Shown here: positions 17,177 to 27,800 of the stretch, piece by piece | How positions within the stretch are numbered: position 1 is the first letter of the stretch | Layout of the letters: the number at the start of each line of letters is the position of its first letter | DNA from: Streptosporangium sp. NBC_01495 | GTDB lineage: Bacteria > Actinomycetota > Actinomycetes > Streptosporangiales > Streptosporangiaceae | Direction of reading: 5' to 3' | NCBI RefSeq assembly: GCF_036250735.1 | Contig: NZ_CP109430.1 | Location: 10,230,001-10,294,000 of the forward strand | DNA: 64,000 nt | Program-made: the position numbers and the translations under genes | Notes under the pieces: model-generated | What the model was told of the DNA's origin: nothing | Databases searched by the model: none | Seen by the model: only the letters and a program-made list of their open reading frames with translations

Positions 17177-18556
17177 GTGCAGCTTACCGGTCGTCGCCCC
17201 AAGATCGTTGTGTCTGTGGACGGCAAGGGAATGGTCTGTCAGGCAGGCGGCCTGCTACTGGTGGAAACGCTGAGGGCGACCGGCCTGGGCAAGGGCCTGT
17301 CGCAGGTGTTGCAGCGGTGGCGTGCACCACGAGCGGTGCACGATCCCGGGAAGATCGTGACGGATCTGGCCATGACACTCGCGTTGGGCGGGGACTGCCT
17401 GGCCGATATCGCGGTGTTGCGCTCCTCTCCGGAGTTGTTCGGGCCGGTGGCCTCCGATCCGACGGTGTCACGGCTGGTCAAGACCCTCGCCGACGCGGGG
17501 CCGAAAGCGTTGCGGGCAATCCGCGCCGCTCGCGCGGCGGCGCGGGCCAGGGCATGGACGCTCGCGGGTGAACGCGCTCCCGGAGCGGGCGGCACGCTGA
17601 TCCCCGTGGATCTGGACGCGACGATCGTGATCGCGCATTCCGAGAAGGAGCAAGCGGCTCCGACCTGGAAGCACACCTATGGCTTTCACCCGATGACCGC
17701 GTTCATCGACCACGGTGAAGGCGGGACGGGCGAAGCCGCCGCGCTGCTGCTACGCCGGGGGAACGCCGGATCCAACACCGCCGCCGACCACATCACCGCC
17801 GGACGGCTCGCCCTCAATCAGATACCAGCCCACCTGCACAAACAAGTCATGATCCGAACCGACTCCGGGGGCGGCACCCACGCCTTCCTCGACTGGGTGA
17901 GTGCCCGCCGCCTGAAGTACTCCATCGGGTTCAACCTCACCGACGACATCTGCGCCGTGATCGCCGGCCTGCCCGAGGACAGGTGGGAGGTCGCCTACGA
18001 CGCCGACCGCCAACCCCGTGACGGTGCGTGGGTCGCCGAACTGTCCGGCATGCTCGACCTGTCGTCCTGGCCCAAGGGCATGCGGGTCATCGTCCGCAGG
18101 GAACGCCCCCATCCCGGCGCGCAGCTGCGTTTCACCGACTCGGACGGACACCGCTTCACCTGTTTCGTCACCGGTACCCGACCCGGCGGCGGCCGCGGCC
18201 AACTCGCCGACCTGGAACTGCGACACCGCCGCCGGGCTCGCTGTGAAGACCGCATCCGCTGCGCGAAAGACACCGGCCTGCGAAACCTGCCACTGCACGG
18301 CTCGGCCCACAATCAGGTCTGGCTCGAACTCGTCGCTCTGGCCTGCGAACTCACCGCCTGGATGCAGATGCTCGCCTTCGATGGCCATCTCGCACGCCGC
18401 TGGGAGCCCAAACGCCTGCGCCTGCGCGTGTTCTCCGCTGCTGGACGCCTGGTCAAAAGCGGCAGACGCCTTCGGCTCCGCCTGTCCCAACGCTGGCAGT
18501 GGGCCGACCTGATCGCTGCCGCGATCACCCACTTGCAAACCCTTCCAGCACCTTGA
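17177..18556 (+). CDS. IS1380-family transposase
   Basis: A 459-residue DDE transposase. Acidic catalytic candidates lie in IPVDLDATIVIAHSEKE, MIRTDSGGGTHAF and RARCEDRIRCAKDTGLRNLP (E), in the expected order. The N-terminus PKIVVSVDGKGMVCQAGG and FGPVASDPTVSRLV are typical of the family. It is full length without a frameshift, so the element could be active. It starts at GTG 17177, at the foot of an inverted repeat. The paralogue at 18842 is clearly homologous along its length but not identical, so the two are not a recent duplication. Confidence 0.9.
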   Translation: MQLTGRRPKIVVSVDGKGMVCQAGGLLLVETLRATGLGKGLSQVLQRWRAPRAVHDPGKIVTDLAMTLALGGDCLADIAVLRSSPELFGPVASDPTVSRLVKTLADAGPKALRAIRAARAAARARAWTLAGERAPGAGGTLIPVDLDATIVIAHSEKEQAAPTWKHTYGFHPMTAFIDHGEGGTGEAAALLLRRGNAGSNTAADHITAGRLALNQIPAHLHKQVMIRTDSGGGTHAFLDWVSARRLKYSIGFNLTDDICAVIAGLPEDRWEVAYDADRQPRDGAWVAELSGMLDLSSWPKGMRVIVRRERPHPGAQLRFTDSDGHRFTCFVTGTRPGGGRGQLADLELRHRRRARCEDRIRCAKDTGLRNLPLHGSAHNQVWLELVALACELTAWMQMLAFDGHLARRWEPKRLRLRVFSAAGRLVKSGRRLRLRLSQRWQWADLIAAAITHLQTLPAP

Positions 18557-18767
18557 CCAGTACCAACCCGCCCCGACAACCCCTGGAAGGAGACCTCCGG
18601 GCCCGTGGAACCCCGTCACCCGACGCGACAGTCGGGCCACCACCATGGCCACTCGCTGAAAACGAGGTCTGATCCAGTCACTACGCGACCGCACCAGACT
18701 CACGAAAGATCGAGGCTAACCTCGGGCTTTCACGGTGAATATCACCAACCTTGATCGTTTAAATGAG

Positions 18768-18838
18768 AAAAGTGCCTCTGAACTGGGATGATCGGACTTG
18801 TCTAAGGTCCCGTCCACGCCAGCTCAAGAGGCACTTTT
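18768..18838 (+). promoter_or_regulatory. Inverted repeat covering the translation start of IS copy 2
   Basis: AAAAGTGCCTCTGAACTGG pairs with CCAGCTCAAGAGGCACTTTT, ending 3 nt before GTG 18842. The stem carries paired changes relative to copy 1 (CTTG/CGAAAG versus CTCTG/CAAGAG), which argues that base pairing is selected. Confidence 0.6.
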
Positions 18839-18841
18839 CAC

Positions 18842-20167
18842 GTGAAGACTATCGCTTCGCGACCCAAGATCGTCATGTCCGCCGACGGTTCCGGGCTCAT
18901 CTCCCAAGCAGGCGCGCTGTTGCTGCTGGAGACGCTGCGCGTCACCGGCCTGGACCAGGCCCTGTCCACGCAGCTACAGCGATGGCGACCGGCCCGCGCG
19001 ATCCATGACCCCGGCAAGATCGTCGCTGATCTCGCCGTCACTCTCGCCCTGGGAGGTGACTGCCTGGCCGACATCGCACTCCTGCGCTCCCAACCAGAGC
19101 TGTTCGGCCCCATCGCCTCCGACCCGACCGTCTCCCGGCTGATCGACCGGCTCGCCGCCGACACCGCCAAAACCCTGAAAGCGATTCGACGCGCACGCGC
19201 CATCGCGCGTGAACACGCCTGGACCCTCGCCGAGTCAGCCGCGCCCGGAGCCGACGGTGAGCTGATCCCCATCGATCTGGACGCCACCGTCGTCATCTCC
19301 CACTCCAACAAGGAAAACGCCACCCCGACCTGGAAGAAGACCTTTGGTTTTCACCCCATGACCGCCTTCGCCGATCACGGCACCCACGGAGCCGGTGAGC
19401 CGCTGGCCCTGGTGCTGCGGCCGGGAAACGCCGGCTCCAACACCGCCACCGACCACATCAACGCCACTGTCTTGGCCCTGGCTCAACTGCCCCGGGCCCG
19501 ACGCCGCCAGGTCCTGATCCGCACCGATTCAGGCGGCGGCACCCATGAGTTCCTCACCTGGCTGACGCGTCCGGGCCGGTGGCTGAAATACTCCATCGGC
19601 TTCACCATCACCGACGACATCGGCGAGGCGATCCTGCGCCTGCCCGCGACGGCATGGACCCCCGCCTACGACGCCGACGGCCACGTGCGGCCCGGCGCCT
19701 GGATCGCCGAGATCACCGCTTTGCTGGACCTCACCTCCTGGCCCGCCAAGATGCGTCTCATCGTGCGCAAAGAGCGCCCGCATCCCGGTGCGCGGCTGCG
19801 CTTCACCGACCCCGGCGGGCACCGCTTCACCTGTTTTGTCACCAACACCACCGGCGGCCAGCTCGCCGACCTGGAGTTGCGCCATCGCCGCCGCGCCCGA
19901 GCCGAGGACCGCATCCGCTGCGCCAAGGACACCGGCCTGCGCAACCTGCCGCTGCACGACTTCACCCAGAACCAGATCTGGTGCGAGATCGTCGCGTTGG
20001 CCTGCGACCTCACCGCGTGGATGCAGATGCTCGCCCTGGACGGCTCGGCCCGCCGCTGGGAGCCCAAGCGTTTGCGGCTTCGGCTCCGCATCGCCGCCCG
20101 ATGGCCCTGGGCCACGCTCATCATCACCGCCGTCACCTGTCTGCAAGCCCTGCCGGCACCGCCCTGA
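18842..20167 (+). CDS. IS1380-family transposase (second, divergent copy)
   Basis: A 441-residue DDE transposase with the same architecture as the gene at 17177. Catalytic-type segments are IPIDLDATVVISHSNKE, LIRTDSGGGTHEF and RAEDRIRCAKDTGLRNLP. It lacks the glycine-rich insert (GTRPGGGRG) and a short stretch near the C-terminus found in copy 1. It is intact, starting at GTG 18842 immediately after the conserved inverted repeat. It acts on its own ends; because the right ends are identical, the two transposases may cross-act. Confidence 0.9.
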   Translation: MKTIASRPKIVMSADGSGLISQAGALLLLETLRVTGLDQALSTQLQRWRPARAIHDPGKIVADLAVTLALGGDCLADIALLRSQPELFGPIASDPTVSRLIDRLAADTAKTLKAIRRARAIAREHAWTLAESAAPGADGELIPIDLDATVVISHSNKENATPTWKKTFGFHPMTAFADHGTHGAGEPLALVLRPGNAGSNTATDHINATVLALAQLPRARRRQVLIRTDSGGGTHEFLTWLTRPGRWLKYSIGFTITDDIGEAILRLPATAWTPAYDADGHVRPGAWIAEITALLDLTSWPAKMRLIVRKERPHPGARLRFTDPGGHRFTCFVTNTTGGQLADLELRHRRRARAEDRIRCAKDTGLRNLPLHDFTQNQIWCEIVALACDLTAWMQMLALDGSARRWEPKRLRLRLRIAARWPWATLIITAVTCLQALPAPP

Positions 20168-20554
20168 CCAGCACCCAGCCGCTCCACCAACCAAGAAAGG
20201 ACACCCACGGGCCCGTGGAACCCCGCCCACCCGACGCGACAGCCGGGCCATCACGCTGACCAGAAAGCGAAAACAGCCCTCAGCCGAATGCCTCAGCCGA
20301 CCACACGAAGATCATGAAAGATCGAGGCTAAGGCTCCTACTAGGACGCGACCCCATCGACTGTTCATGCACCTATTGCACCGGTTGGCGATGATAGGTGC
20401 GATGGGAACGATTGAAACCGTCGTTGCCCTCATGGGGTCCCGGTAGTAATGGCTGTGAATCCAATGATGTTGCTGCTGACCTGCGGAAACTCTTTGGGAA
20501 CACGATCACGGCCAGCTGGTCAAGCTCCATCCGTGCAGGTCAGACCCATATCCG

Positions 20555-21088
20555 TTGGATTTTCCGCCATTGCTACTGGGACCCCGCAAAGGCAGGACTC
20601 TGGTATTGCCGGTGGCCCACCGCGACCGTGGGCGGGTCTCGATCGCCGCGCTGATCTGCGTCAAACCCGGGATGCGGACACGGTTGATCTACCGCACCCG
20701 CACCCGCCACCACCGCAAGAACGAGCCCAAGGGCTTCACCGTGGCCGACCTCCAGAGGCTGCTCCAGGCCGCGCACACCCAGCTGGGCGGCCCGATCTCG
20801 CTGGTATGGGACAGCCTGCCCGAGCACGTCAGCACCCAGATGCGTGCATGGATCGCCGCCCAGCAGGACTGGTTACTGGTCTACCGGTTCCCGGCCTACG
20901 CTCCGGATCTGAACCCGGCCGAAAGCGTGTGGTCCAACCTGCGCACCAAGCTGTTCAACTTCACCGCCCACAGCATCGACGACCTCGCCCGCCTGATCAA
21001 GAACCGACTCAAACCCCTGCAGTACCGGCCCGACCTGCTCAACGGCTTCATCGCCGAGACCGGAATCATGATCCCCGACCCGACATAA
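20555..21088 (+). pseudogene. 5'-truncated IS630-family transposase
   Basis: The 177-residue frame is the C-terminal DDE half of an IS630-type transposase. RGRVSIAALICVKPG, PISLVWDSLPEHVS (second Asp) and YAPDLNPAESVWSNLRTKL (catalytic Glu) are clear, as is the family tail LLNGFIAETG. The N-terminal HTH half and first Asp are absent; the 20331-20554 stretch upstream gives no matching frame. It is a remnant. Confidence 0.8.
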
Positions 21089-21338
21089 CCCCCAGCTTTC
21101 TTGCTCAGTACCCTTCGCTGCTGCTTTCCTCTGAGCCAGCGTCACCGGCGGGCTCTACGGGCCGTAGCGTGAACCGTAGTGGCAAAAGTCTTCTACTGTT
21201 CCGAAAACCCGAATAAATCCAGGCAGCCAGGCACAGGTTCGCTGGAATTTACACGGTTATTAAAAGCGCCCCAGGCCGGCTGCGCAATCTTGGTCGAACA
21301 AAGTTCGCGCTGAGCTAAAACCCTTACCTGGAAAATCT

Positions 21339-21827
21339 TTATATTTCACCTTCAAACACTTCAAGATACACAAGTGATTCCTCCTTGATTGATGCCTTTT
21401 TAAGCGTCTCTAGAACATTTGGGTGATCTTCAAAGTACATAGGATTGAACGGACGCAAAGTCAAGTTTGTGTTTTGCCAATCGGTAGACTCTAATGAGAC
21501 GATCACTGGTCGATTCTCTCCGGTGATCCTCCAATTTCGGTCACTTAGAAAGTTGACAGCCTTATCGAGTGCTTCTCGGTCACTCGAAGCTTTAACATCG
21601 ATCACTAATAAATTCTCGATCTGTATGCTGTTGTTCCTCTCGTTTTCAATGCTGATCTCCGCCTCTACCTTGCCTATCCCGCGAACGCTGTCAAGGGCGG
21701 CAGCAGGAACCCTTAGTGTTGAGGGTGATAACATGCATCCCGATCCTAGAAGGATAACCCCGATAACAGTGATAACCACTCGGTGAATAGCGCCTTTTTG
21801 GTCAGCGAACGGTACGCTTAGTAGCAT
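21339..21827 (-). CDS. Lipoprotein, candidate immunity partner of the RHS toxin
   Basis: A 162-residue protein with a signal peptide (VVITVIGVILLGSGC), where the Cys fits a lipidation site, although the -3 residue is Gly rather than Leu. The mature part is small and mixed alpha/beta (VRGIGKVEAEISIENERN; ALDKAVNFLSDRNWRITGEN). Its start lies 10 bp inside the end of the RHS gene, so it is co-translated. Its base composition is low-GC, like the RHS tip. A surface-anchored immunity protein would suit a peptidoglycan-degrading toxin tip. No family is recognised. Confidence 0.6.
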   Translation of the reverse strand: MLLSVPFADQKGAIHRVVITVIGVILLGSGCMLSPSTLRVPAAALDSVRGIGKVEAEISIENERNNSIQIENLLVIDVKASSDREALDKAVNFLSDRNWRITGENRPVIVSLESTDWQNTNLTLRPFNPMYFEDHPNVLETLKKASIKEESLVYLEVFEGEI

Positions 21828-24800
21828 CTATCCCAACCTATGCTATTACAGTGCCAATATTGGTCGGCGGCGCCATCTTTAGCCCACAGCCCCATAAGCT
21901 CGTTTCGACGGTTTATCCCGTCTTCTGGGCGCTTAACTATAAGCGTATTGTCTTGGAAGTTACTCTCTGCCCACGCAACAAAACGCCTAGTGTTGAGCTC
22001 TGTATTTCCACTAGCAGGATTATCTACCCATACACCCGCGCATCCGCAGTAGGCGATTGCTGCCTCCTTGTCATCCAGGTAATGCTTGGCCCCGTCCTTC
22101 ATATACCATACATTTTCCTTCAGATGCTTCATCCAAGCAGCGGCTAGGTGTATAGCTCTGGATGGCTTCAACATTTCTAACATGACACTTCTCACAGTCG
22201 CGTTAGCCCATTTTTTCCCATAATACTTCTCCAGCATCATTCGGGCTTTATAGAGCTCAAGCTGGGGAACGCCAACAGATGCTCCCCATCCCTTAGTTTT
22301 CGGATTTTTGGCATCATCAGCGATTGCTGCAATAGCGCCAATCCCCCCAAATTTTACTTCCCAATTGTTGCTTTCCCACATGATAACGGCTGCTAGAATA
22401 TTTTTGTCTATTCCGTGATTTTTAGCTGCTCTCTTGATCGCGTCATAGTGCCTAAGGACATGTTTGAATTGATCATAATCTTTGAATTTTATCTTACCGA
22501 CGGAACTTTGGTAGTAAGCGACTCCGCCTGCTGTCACCGTGACATTTTTTTGCTTGAGGCTTTCTAGCCCTCCAACCCTCACCCAGTAATCGTTTAGTTG
22601 GCTCTCGTCTGCTGTGGGGGACCAGCGGACCAAGTATTCCTGCTGCACGTCTTCTTCGGCGTCCCAGTAGTTTACTTGATCTACTTCTCGGCCGTTGTGC
22701 ATGTACTTGTAACCGAGCCTTTTGATCTCATCATCACCGAGCTGTGGTAGTTGTGCGTATGCTCCATAGTTTCGCGACCACCAGAAATTATCCGTCTCGT
22801 CGTCGGGGCCCGTGTACACCAGGTCCGAGACGTAGCCGCCCCACGCGTTGTACGGCTGTCCTGGGATGACCTCTGGCGGTGTCCAGTCCCAACTGGAGGA
22901 GGATTGCCTGTCGAAGTAGTTGCTCAGGTATGCGTTCATGTCGAAGGACTGCCAGCTGGAGCCGCCGCTTGCGCCGTTTGAGGAGCCCACGGTGTTGATT
23001 TGGATGGAGTTGTGTCCGCTGGGGTCGGTGTTGGTGAGGGGGTTGGCGTTGGCGTAGGTGTAGCGGTTGGCCTGGACCGACGGGTTCGGGTTGAGGGTGG
23101 CGGTGTCGCGGGAGGTGAAGGCGCCGGTGCCGGGCTGGTACCAGCGGGCGTGCATGTTGACCTTGCCGGTGTCGGGGTCGGTGTACTCGCCCTGGTAGCC
23201 GAGGCTGCGCTGGGTGCCGGAGCGGTGGGTGACGATACCGAAGGGGTCGTAGGCGACTGAGTCGACCAGGGTGGTGGCGGAGAAGGTGGCGACCACGTCG
23301 CCGCGTAGGTCGTTCATCGTGGCTAGCGCGGGGCTCGCGCCCTCTTGCAGGCTGAGCAGGCCGCCGAAGGGGTCGCGGCCGTATTTGGCCTGGACGGCGC
23401 CGACGCTGTCGGTGGTGGTGACCAGGTTGTTGCTCAGGCCAGAGTAGACGAAGCGCTGCTGGTCGCTGCCCTCGGTGCGGGAGGTCATTCGGTCCAGGGC
23501 GTCGTAGCCGTAGGTGGCATCCCCGTCGGAGACGAGCCGGTCGAAGGCATCGAAGGCCAGATTGCGGGTGACGCTAGCCTTGGTCTCGGTGGCGGTGGTG
23601 CCGCGGGGGGTGTAGGTGTAATCGGTTCCGGCGCCGGAGGTGAGCCGGTTGCGCTGGTCATAGGCGAAGGTCTGGCTGCCGGCTTTGGTGCGGTTGCCGG
23701 AAGCATCCCATTCGTAGGCGGTGGCGACGCCGCCGGGCGCGGTCCAGGAGGTGATGCGTCCGGAGTGGTCGTAGCCGTAGGTGTTGACGCCGGCTCCGGC
23801 GGTGCCGGTGGTGGTCTTGGTGGTGAGGTTGTCGTCCTTGTCCCACCCGTAGACGATCTTCGACAGTTCGGTGCCGGAGCTGTTCTTCACCGTCTGGGAG
23901 GTGAGTCGGTTCACGGCGTCGTAGCCGTAGGTCTGGGTGCCCACCGGGGTGGCGGAGGTTTTGCTGGTGAGCCGGTTGGCGTTGTCGTAGCCATAGGTCC
24001 AGGTGCGCCCGGTCACCGGGTCGCTGGCGGTGTTGAGCCGGTCGACGGCATCCCAGGTGTAGTTCGCCGTCCCTGCGGGGTCGACGCGCTGGGTGAGGTT
24101 GCCGGTGGCGTCGTAGGTGTAGGCGGCGATCTGGTTGGTGGCCTTGGAGACCTTGGTCAGCAGGCTACGGTCGTTGTATTCCAGGGTGTAGTCGCCGATC
24201 GCGGTCACTCGCCCGGCCTCGTCGTAGGTGACGGCGCGCGCGGGGGTGGCCACCGAGGTGCCGCTGCCGGTCTCGGCGGTCATCCGGTTGAGGTGATCGA
24301 AGGTGCGATCGGTGCGCACCCCGCCCGGCTGCAGGGTGGCGGTGGCGTTGCCTGCGGTGTCGTAGAGGCTGGTCCAGGTCCGATCAGCCGCGTTCGGGTG
24401 GGCGGTGGTGGCCGGTTCGAGAACGGATTCGACCAATCCGAGACTGTTGTAACTCGTCCAGGTGGCGTTGCCACGGCCGTCGGTGGTGCGGGTGCGTGCC
24501 CCACTTGCGTCGTAGCCGAACGTCGAGGTGATCGACGAGCTCGCGGAGACCGGTTCAACCAGGGAGGTCATCCGACCAAGAGCATCGAATGTGCGCTGAG
24601 TGGTGTATCCCTCGCTGGAGGTGGTGTTGGTCGGGTTACCAGCCGGGTCGTAGCCGAAGCCGACCGTGCGCACGACCGTGCTGGTATCGGTGCCGGTGAG
24701 ATCCTTGGCGGCGGTTTTGCGGCCGGCGAGGTCGTAGATGGCCTCGGTGGCGTTGCCCAGGGCGTCGGTCACCTTGGTCTGTCGGCCCATCAGGTCGTAG

Positions 24801-27800
24801 CCGAAGGTGGTGGTGCGGGTGGCCGGGTTGGTGGTGGCAGGGGTAGCCGGGGCGATGGTGTGGGTGACCTCCCCGGCGGCGTTGACCGTGTACGTGGTGG
24901 TCTTGTTGCCTGGCCCCGGAGCGACGCGCTTGATGAGGTTACCGGCACTGTCGTAGGTCAGGGCGGTGATGTGCGCGGCGGCGACAGGGGTGCGCTCGAT
25001 CTGGGTTTGCGTGATCGTGCGGCCCAGACCGTCGTAGGTGGCCTCGGTGCGCGCCCCGGTGGGGTCGATCACCGCGAGTTGTTCCCCCAGCAGGTCGTAT
25101 TCGGCCACCCGGACGCCGCCAGGCCCCGACGGGCCGGGTTCGGTGACCTTGACCGGGCGCCCCAACGCGTCGTAGACGGTAGAGGTGACGTTGTTACGCG
25201 GGTCGGTGACCGTGATCTGACGACCGGCTACGTCGTAGCCGAAACTGACCGCAGGGGTGATCGCGCTGCCGCCCGGCGGGGTGTAGGGCGCACCGGTCAT
25301 TGAAGTCAGGCGCCCGGCCTTGTCGAAGACGGAAGTGGTGGTGCGCCCTTCAGCGTCGACGGCCTGGGTTTGCAATCCGGCACTGTTGTAGCCGTATCGC
25401 AGGGTGGGGTGCCCGGTGGTGGCGGTGCCGTTCTTCTCGATCGTCACCTGCGCGGCCTTGGTCTCCACCAGCTGTCCGGCCAGGTCGTAGCGCAGCGTGG
25501 CGGTGAAGTCCGCAGGGGTGGCGCCGGAGGCGTTACCGCGTGGATCGGTAGTCGCGCTTAGTAGGCCGCGGTCGTCGTAGACGCTGGTGGTGACCAGGTC
25601 GTCGGCGCCGTTTTCTACCGTTTGGCGTGTCACCTGGTTCAACGCGTTGTGGAGGTAGGAGGTGGACTCAGTGCGGGTGGTGCCAGTCGCAGTAGAGATC
25701 TTCTTGGTGACGTTGTTGGCCGCGTCGTACTCGAAGGCGGTTTTGCGCCCGAGAGCGGCGGGGTCAAACGTGGTGGAGGTGAGACGGTTGCCGGCGTCGT
25801 AGACAGACTCGACGGTAGCCTTGCCGCCGCCGCTGACCTGCCGGACGAGGTTACCGGCCGGGTCGTACTCGTTCTCCTGCAGCACCACATCGTCCGGGGT
25901 GGTCAAGCTGTTGAGGAGGACGTCGTCGCCTATAGTCTTCGCCGCGCGGTTGTCCATCCAATACGTGTAAGCCTTCTTGCGGCCCATCGCATCGATCTGA
26001 CCGGCCAGTCGGCCGCCGAAGTCGTAGGAGAAGGACTCCAGCACCACGTCTTGGGCGGCCTGCGGGCTGACCGGGCTGCCGGTCCAGTTCTTCAACGTAT
26101 GAGAGGCCGGTTCCCCGCGATCGGTGTAGGCGAAGGTGACAACTGTGCCCGCCGGGTCGGTCTGTGACGTCTGAGCACCGGTGCCATTCCAGGTAGAGGC
26201 GGTCACCCCGCCCTCGGGGTCGGTGACCGTCTTAGCCCGGCCGAAGGCGTCGTAGGTGTAGATGGTGGTGCGGGCGGGGTCGCCGCCGGTCAGGTCACTC
26301 ACAGTGATGGTGAGCGGGCTGCCGTCGACATCGTAGGTCAGCGTGGTCTTGGCGGTGTGGGTGACGTTGGTGACCTCGTTCTTCACCCCGGGCTCGGTTT
26401 GGGTGAGCAGGCGGCCACGGCCGTCGTAGGTGAAAGTTGTGCTGATCCCGCTGGGGTGGGCTTGGGAGATTTTGGTACGGGAGGTCATCCGGCCCACCGC
26501 GTCATAGACGGAGGTGGTTTTCAACCCTGCTGGGCTGGTCTGCTCAGCCACCTGCCCGGAGGCGGTGTAGCGGTAGGTTGTCTCGTTACCCTTGGCATCC
26601 TTTGCTGATTCCAGCAGTCCGGCCGGGGTGGTGCCGCCGCCGATCGCGGGCTCGGTGCCGTCGGTGTAGGTGGAGATCACCGACCGGCCAGCCGGGAAGT
26701 CCGAGGTGGCCGGGCTGGTTACCTTCGTCACCTCACCGTGGCTGGTGTATTCGGTGGTGGTGGCGTAGGTGGTGTCGGTGTCGGAAGCCGAGCGGCCATC
26801 GCGGTACACGGTCACCTGGTCGTTGCGTGGATCGAAGGCGTCGCTGGTGTTGAGGTGGTACTTCCACGTCTCGATCGCGCATTCACCCGCCGCGCGGCAG
26901 TACTTGCGGGCGATGAGGTTGCCACGCTCATCGAAGTAGACGTCGTTGACGATGTCGTTGCGATCGATCAGCTTGGCCAGCGACCCCGACTGGTTGTACT
27001 CGTGCCAGGAGGTGTGCCCCAGTTGGTCGGTCTCCCCGATGATGCGATACCCGCGCCAGGCATCGTAGAGGTACTTCAACTCCTTGTTGCGCGGGTCGGT
27101 GACGGTGACACGGGCGGCGCCGTTTTGCGGGTCGTAGGTCTGCGCGCCGATCTTCCAGGTGCCACCATTGTGATCGACGTGGGTGGTGAGCCGGTCGGTC
27201 GCGGCGTCGTAGGTGTTGGACGCCCACACCCGCCCTGAAGGCAGGGTGACGCCGGTGAGCTTGTGCGCCGCTTCGGCCCGGGCGCCATGGTGGGCGCTCA
27301 CCTCGGCCTCGGTCAGCGGCTTGTCATAGATCGCCACCTCGTCGATGAACCCCTTGAACGGGAACGCCGCCCGCGGGCTGGGCACCGCCGGGGAGGTGGC
27401 CGGGTCGGCCACGCCGTTGCCCACCGTCGCGATGTCGCGCCAGGCGGTCACTGCCGCACTCAAGGTGCCAACTGGCGCGCCGTCCAGGAACAATGTCTGG
27501 TTCTGACCCGAGACGGTCAGCACCACGTGGTGCCAGGTGTTGTCGTTGACCACACCGACCGAGGTGATGGGCGCGGCGACCGCGGCCAGCGAGCCGCGCA
27601 GTTTGCCGTCGGTGCCGACATACAGCATCGGCCCCCACGGGATGCCGGAGGTGTCCTGGGTTCCGGCGGCCATCAGCACTCCGGACTGGCTGGTCTTGAA
27701 CCACGCCTCCACCGAGATCTGATCACCCAGGTGCGGCACCATGTTCGCGGGCAGCTTCAACGCCGAGCCGGTAGTGAATTCCACCGCGGTGTCGGTGCTG

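Larger units (their letters stand above)
17053..18718 (+). mobile_element. IS1380-family insertion sequence, copy 1
   Basis: About 1666 bp with imperfect 15-bp terminal inverted repeats: left TAGCCTGGGGCTTTC (17053) and right GAAAGATCGAGGCTA (18704-18718). It contains one intact transposase gene. Its right end overlaps the left end of the second IS by two bases, so the elements are in direct tandem. No clear target duplication is visible. Confidence 0.75.
18717..20330 (+). mobile_element. IS1380-family insertion sequence, copy 2
   Basis: About 1614 bp with ends TAACCTCGGGCTTTC (18717-18731) and GAAAGATCGAGGCTA (20316-20330). The right end is identical to that of copy 1. It directly abuts copy 1 in the same orientation and carries one intact transposase gene. 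Confidence 0.75.

Noticed and set aside
23345-25303. 652-residue plus-strand frame opposite the RHS gene
   Set aside because: Its repeats of GGG/VVG text are the antisense of YD repeats. The minus-strand reading has the proper RHS motifs.
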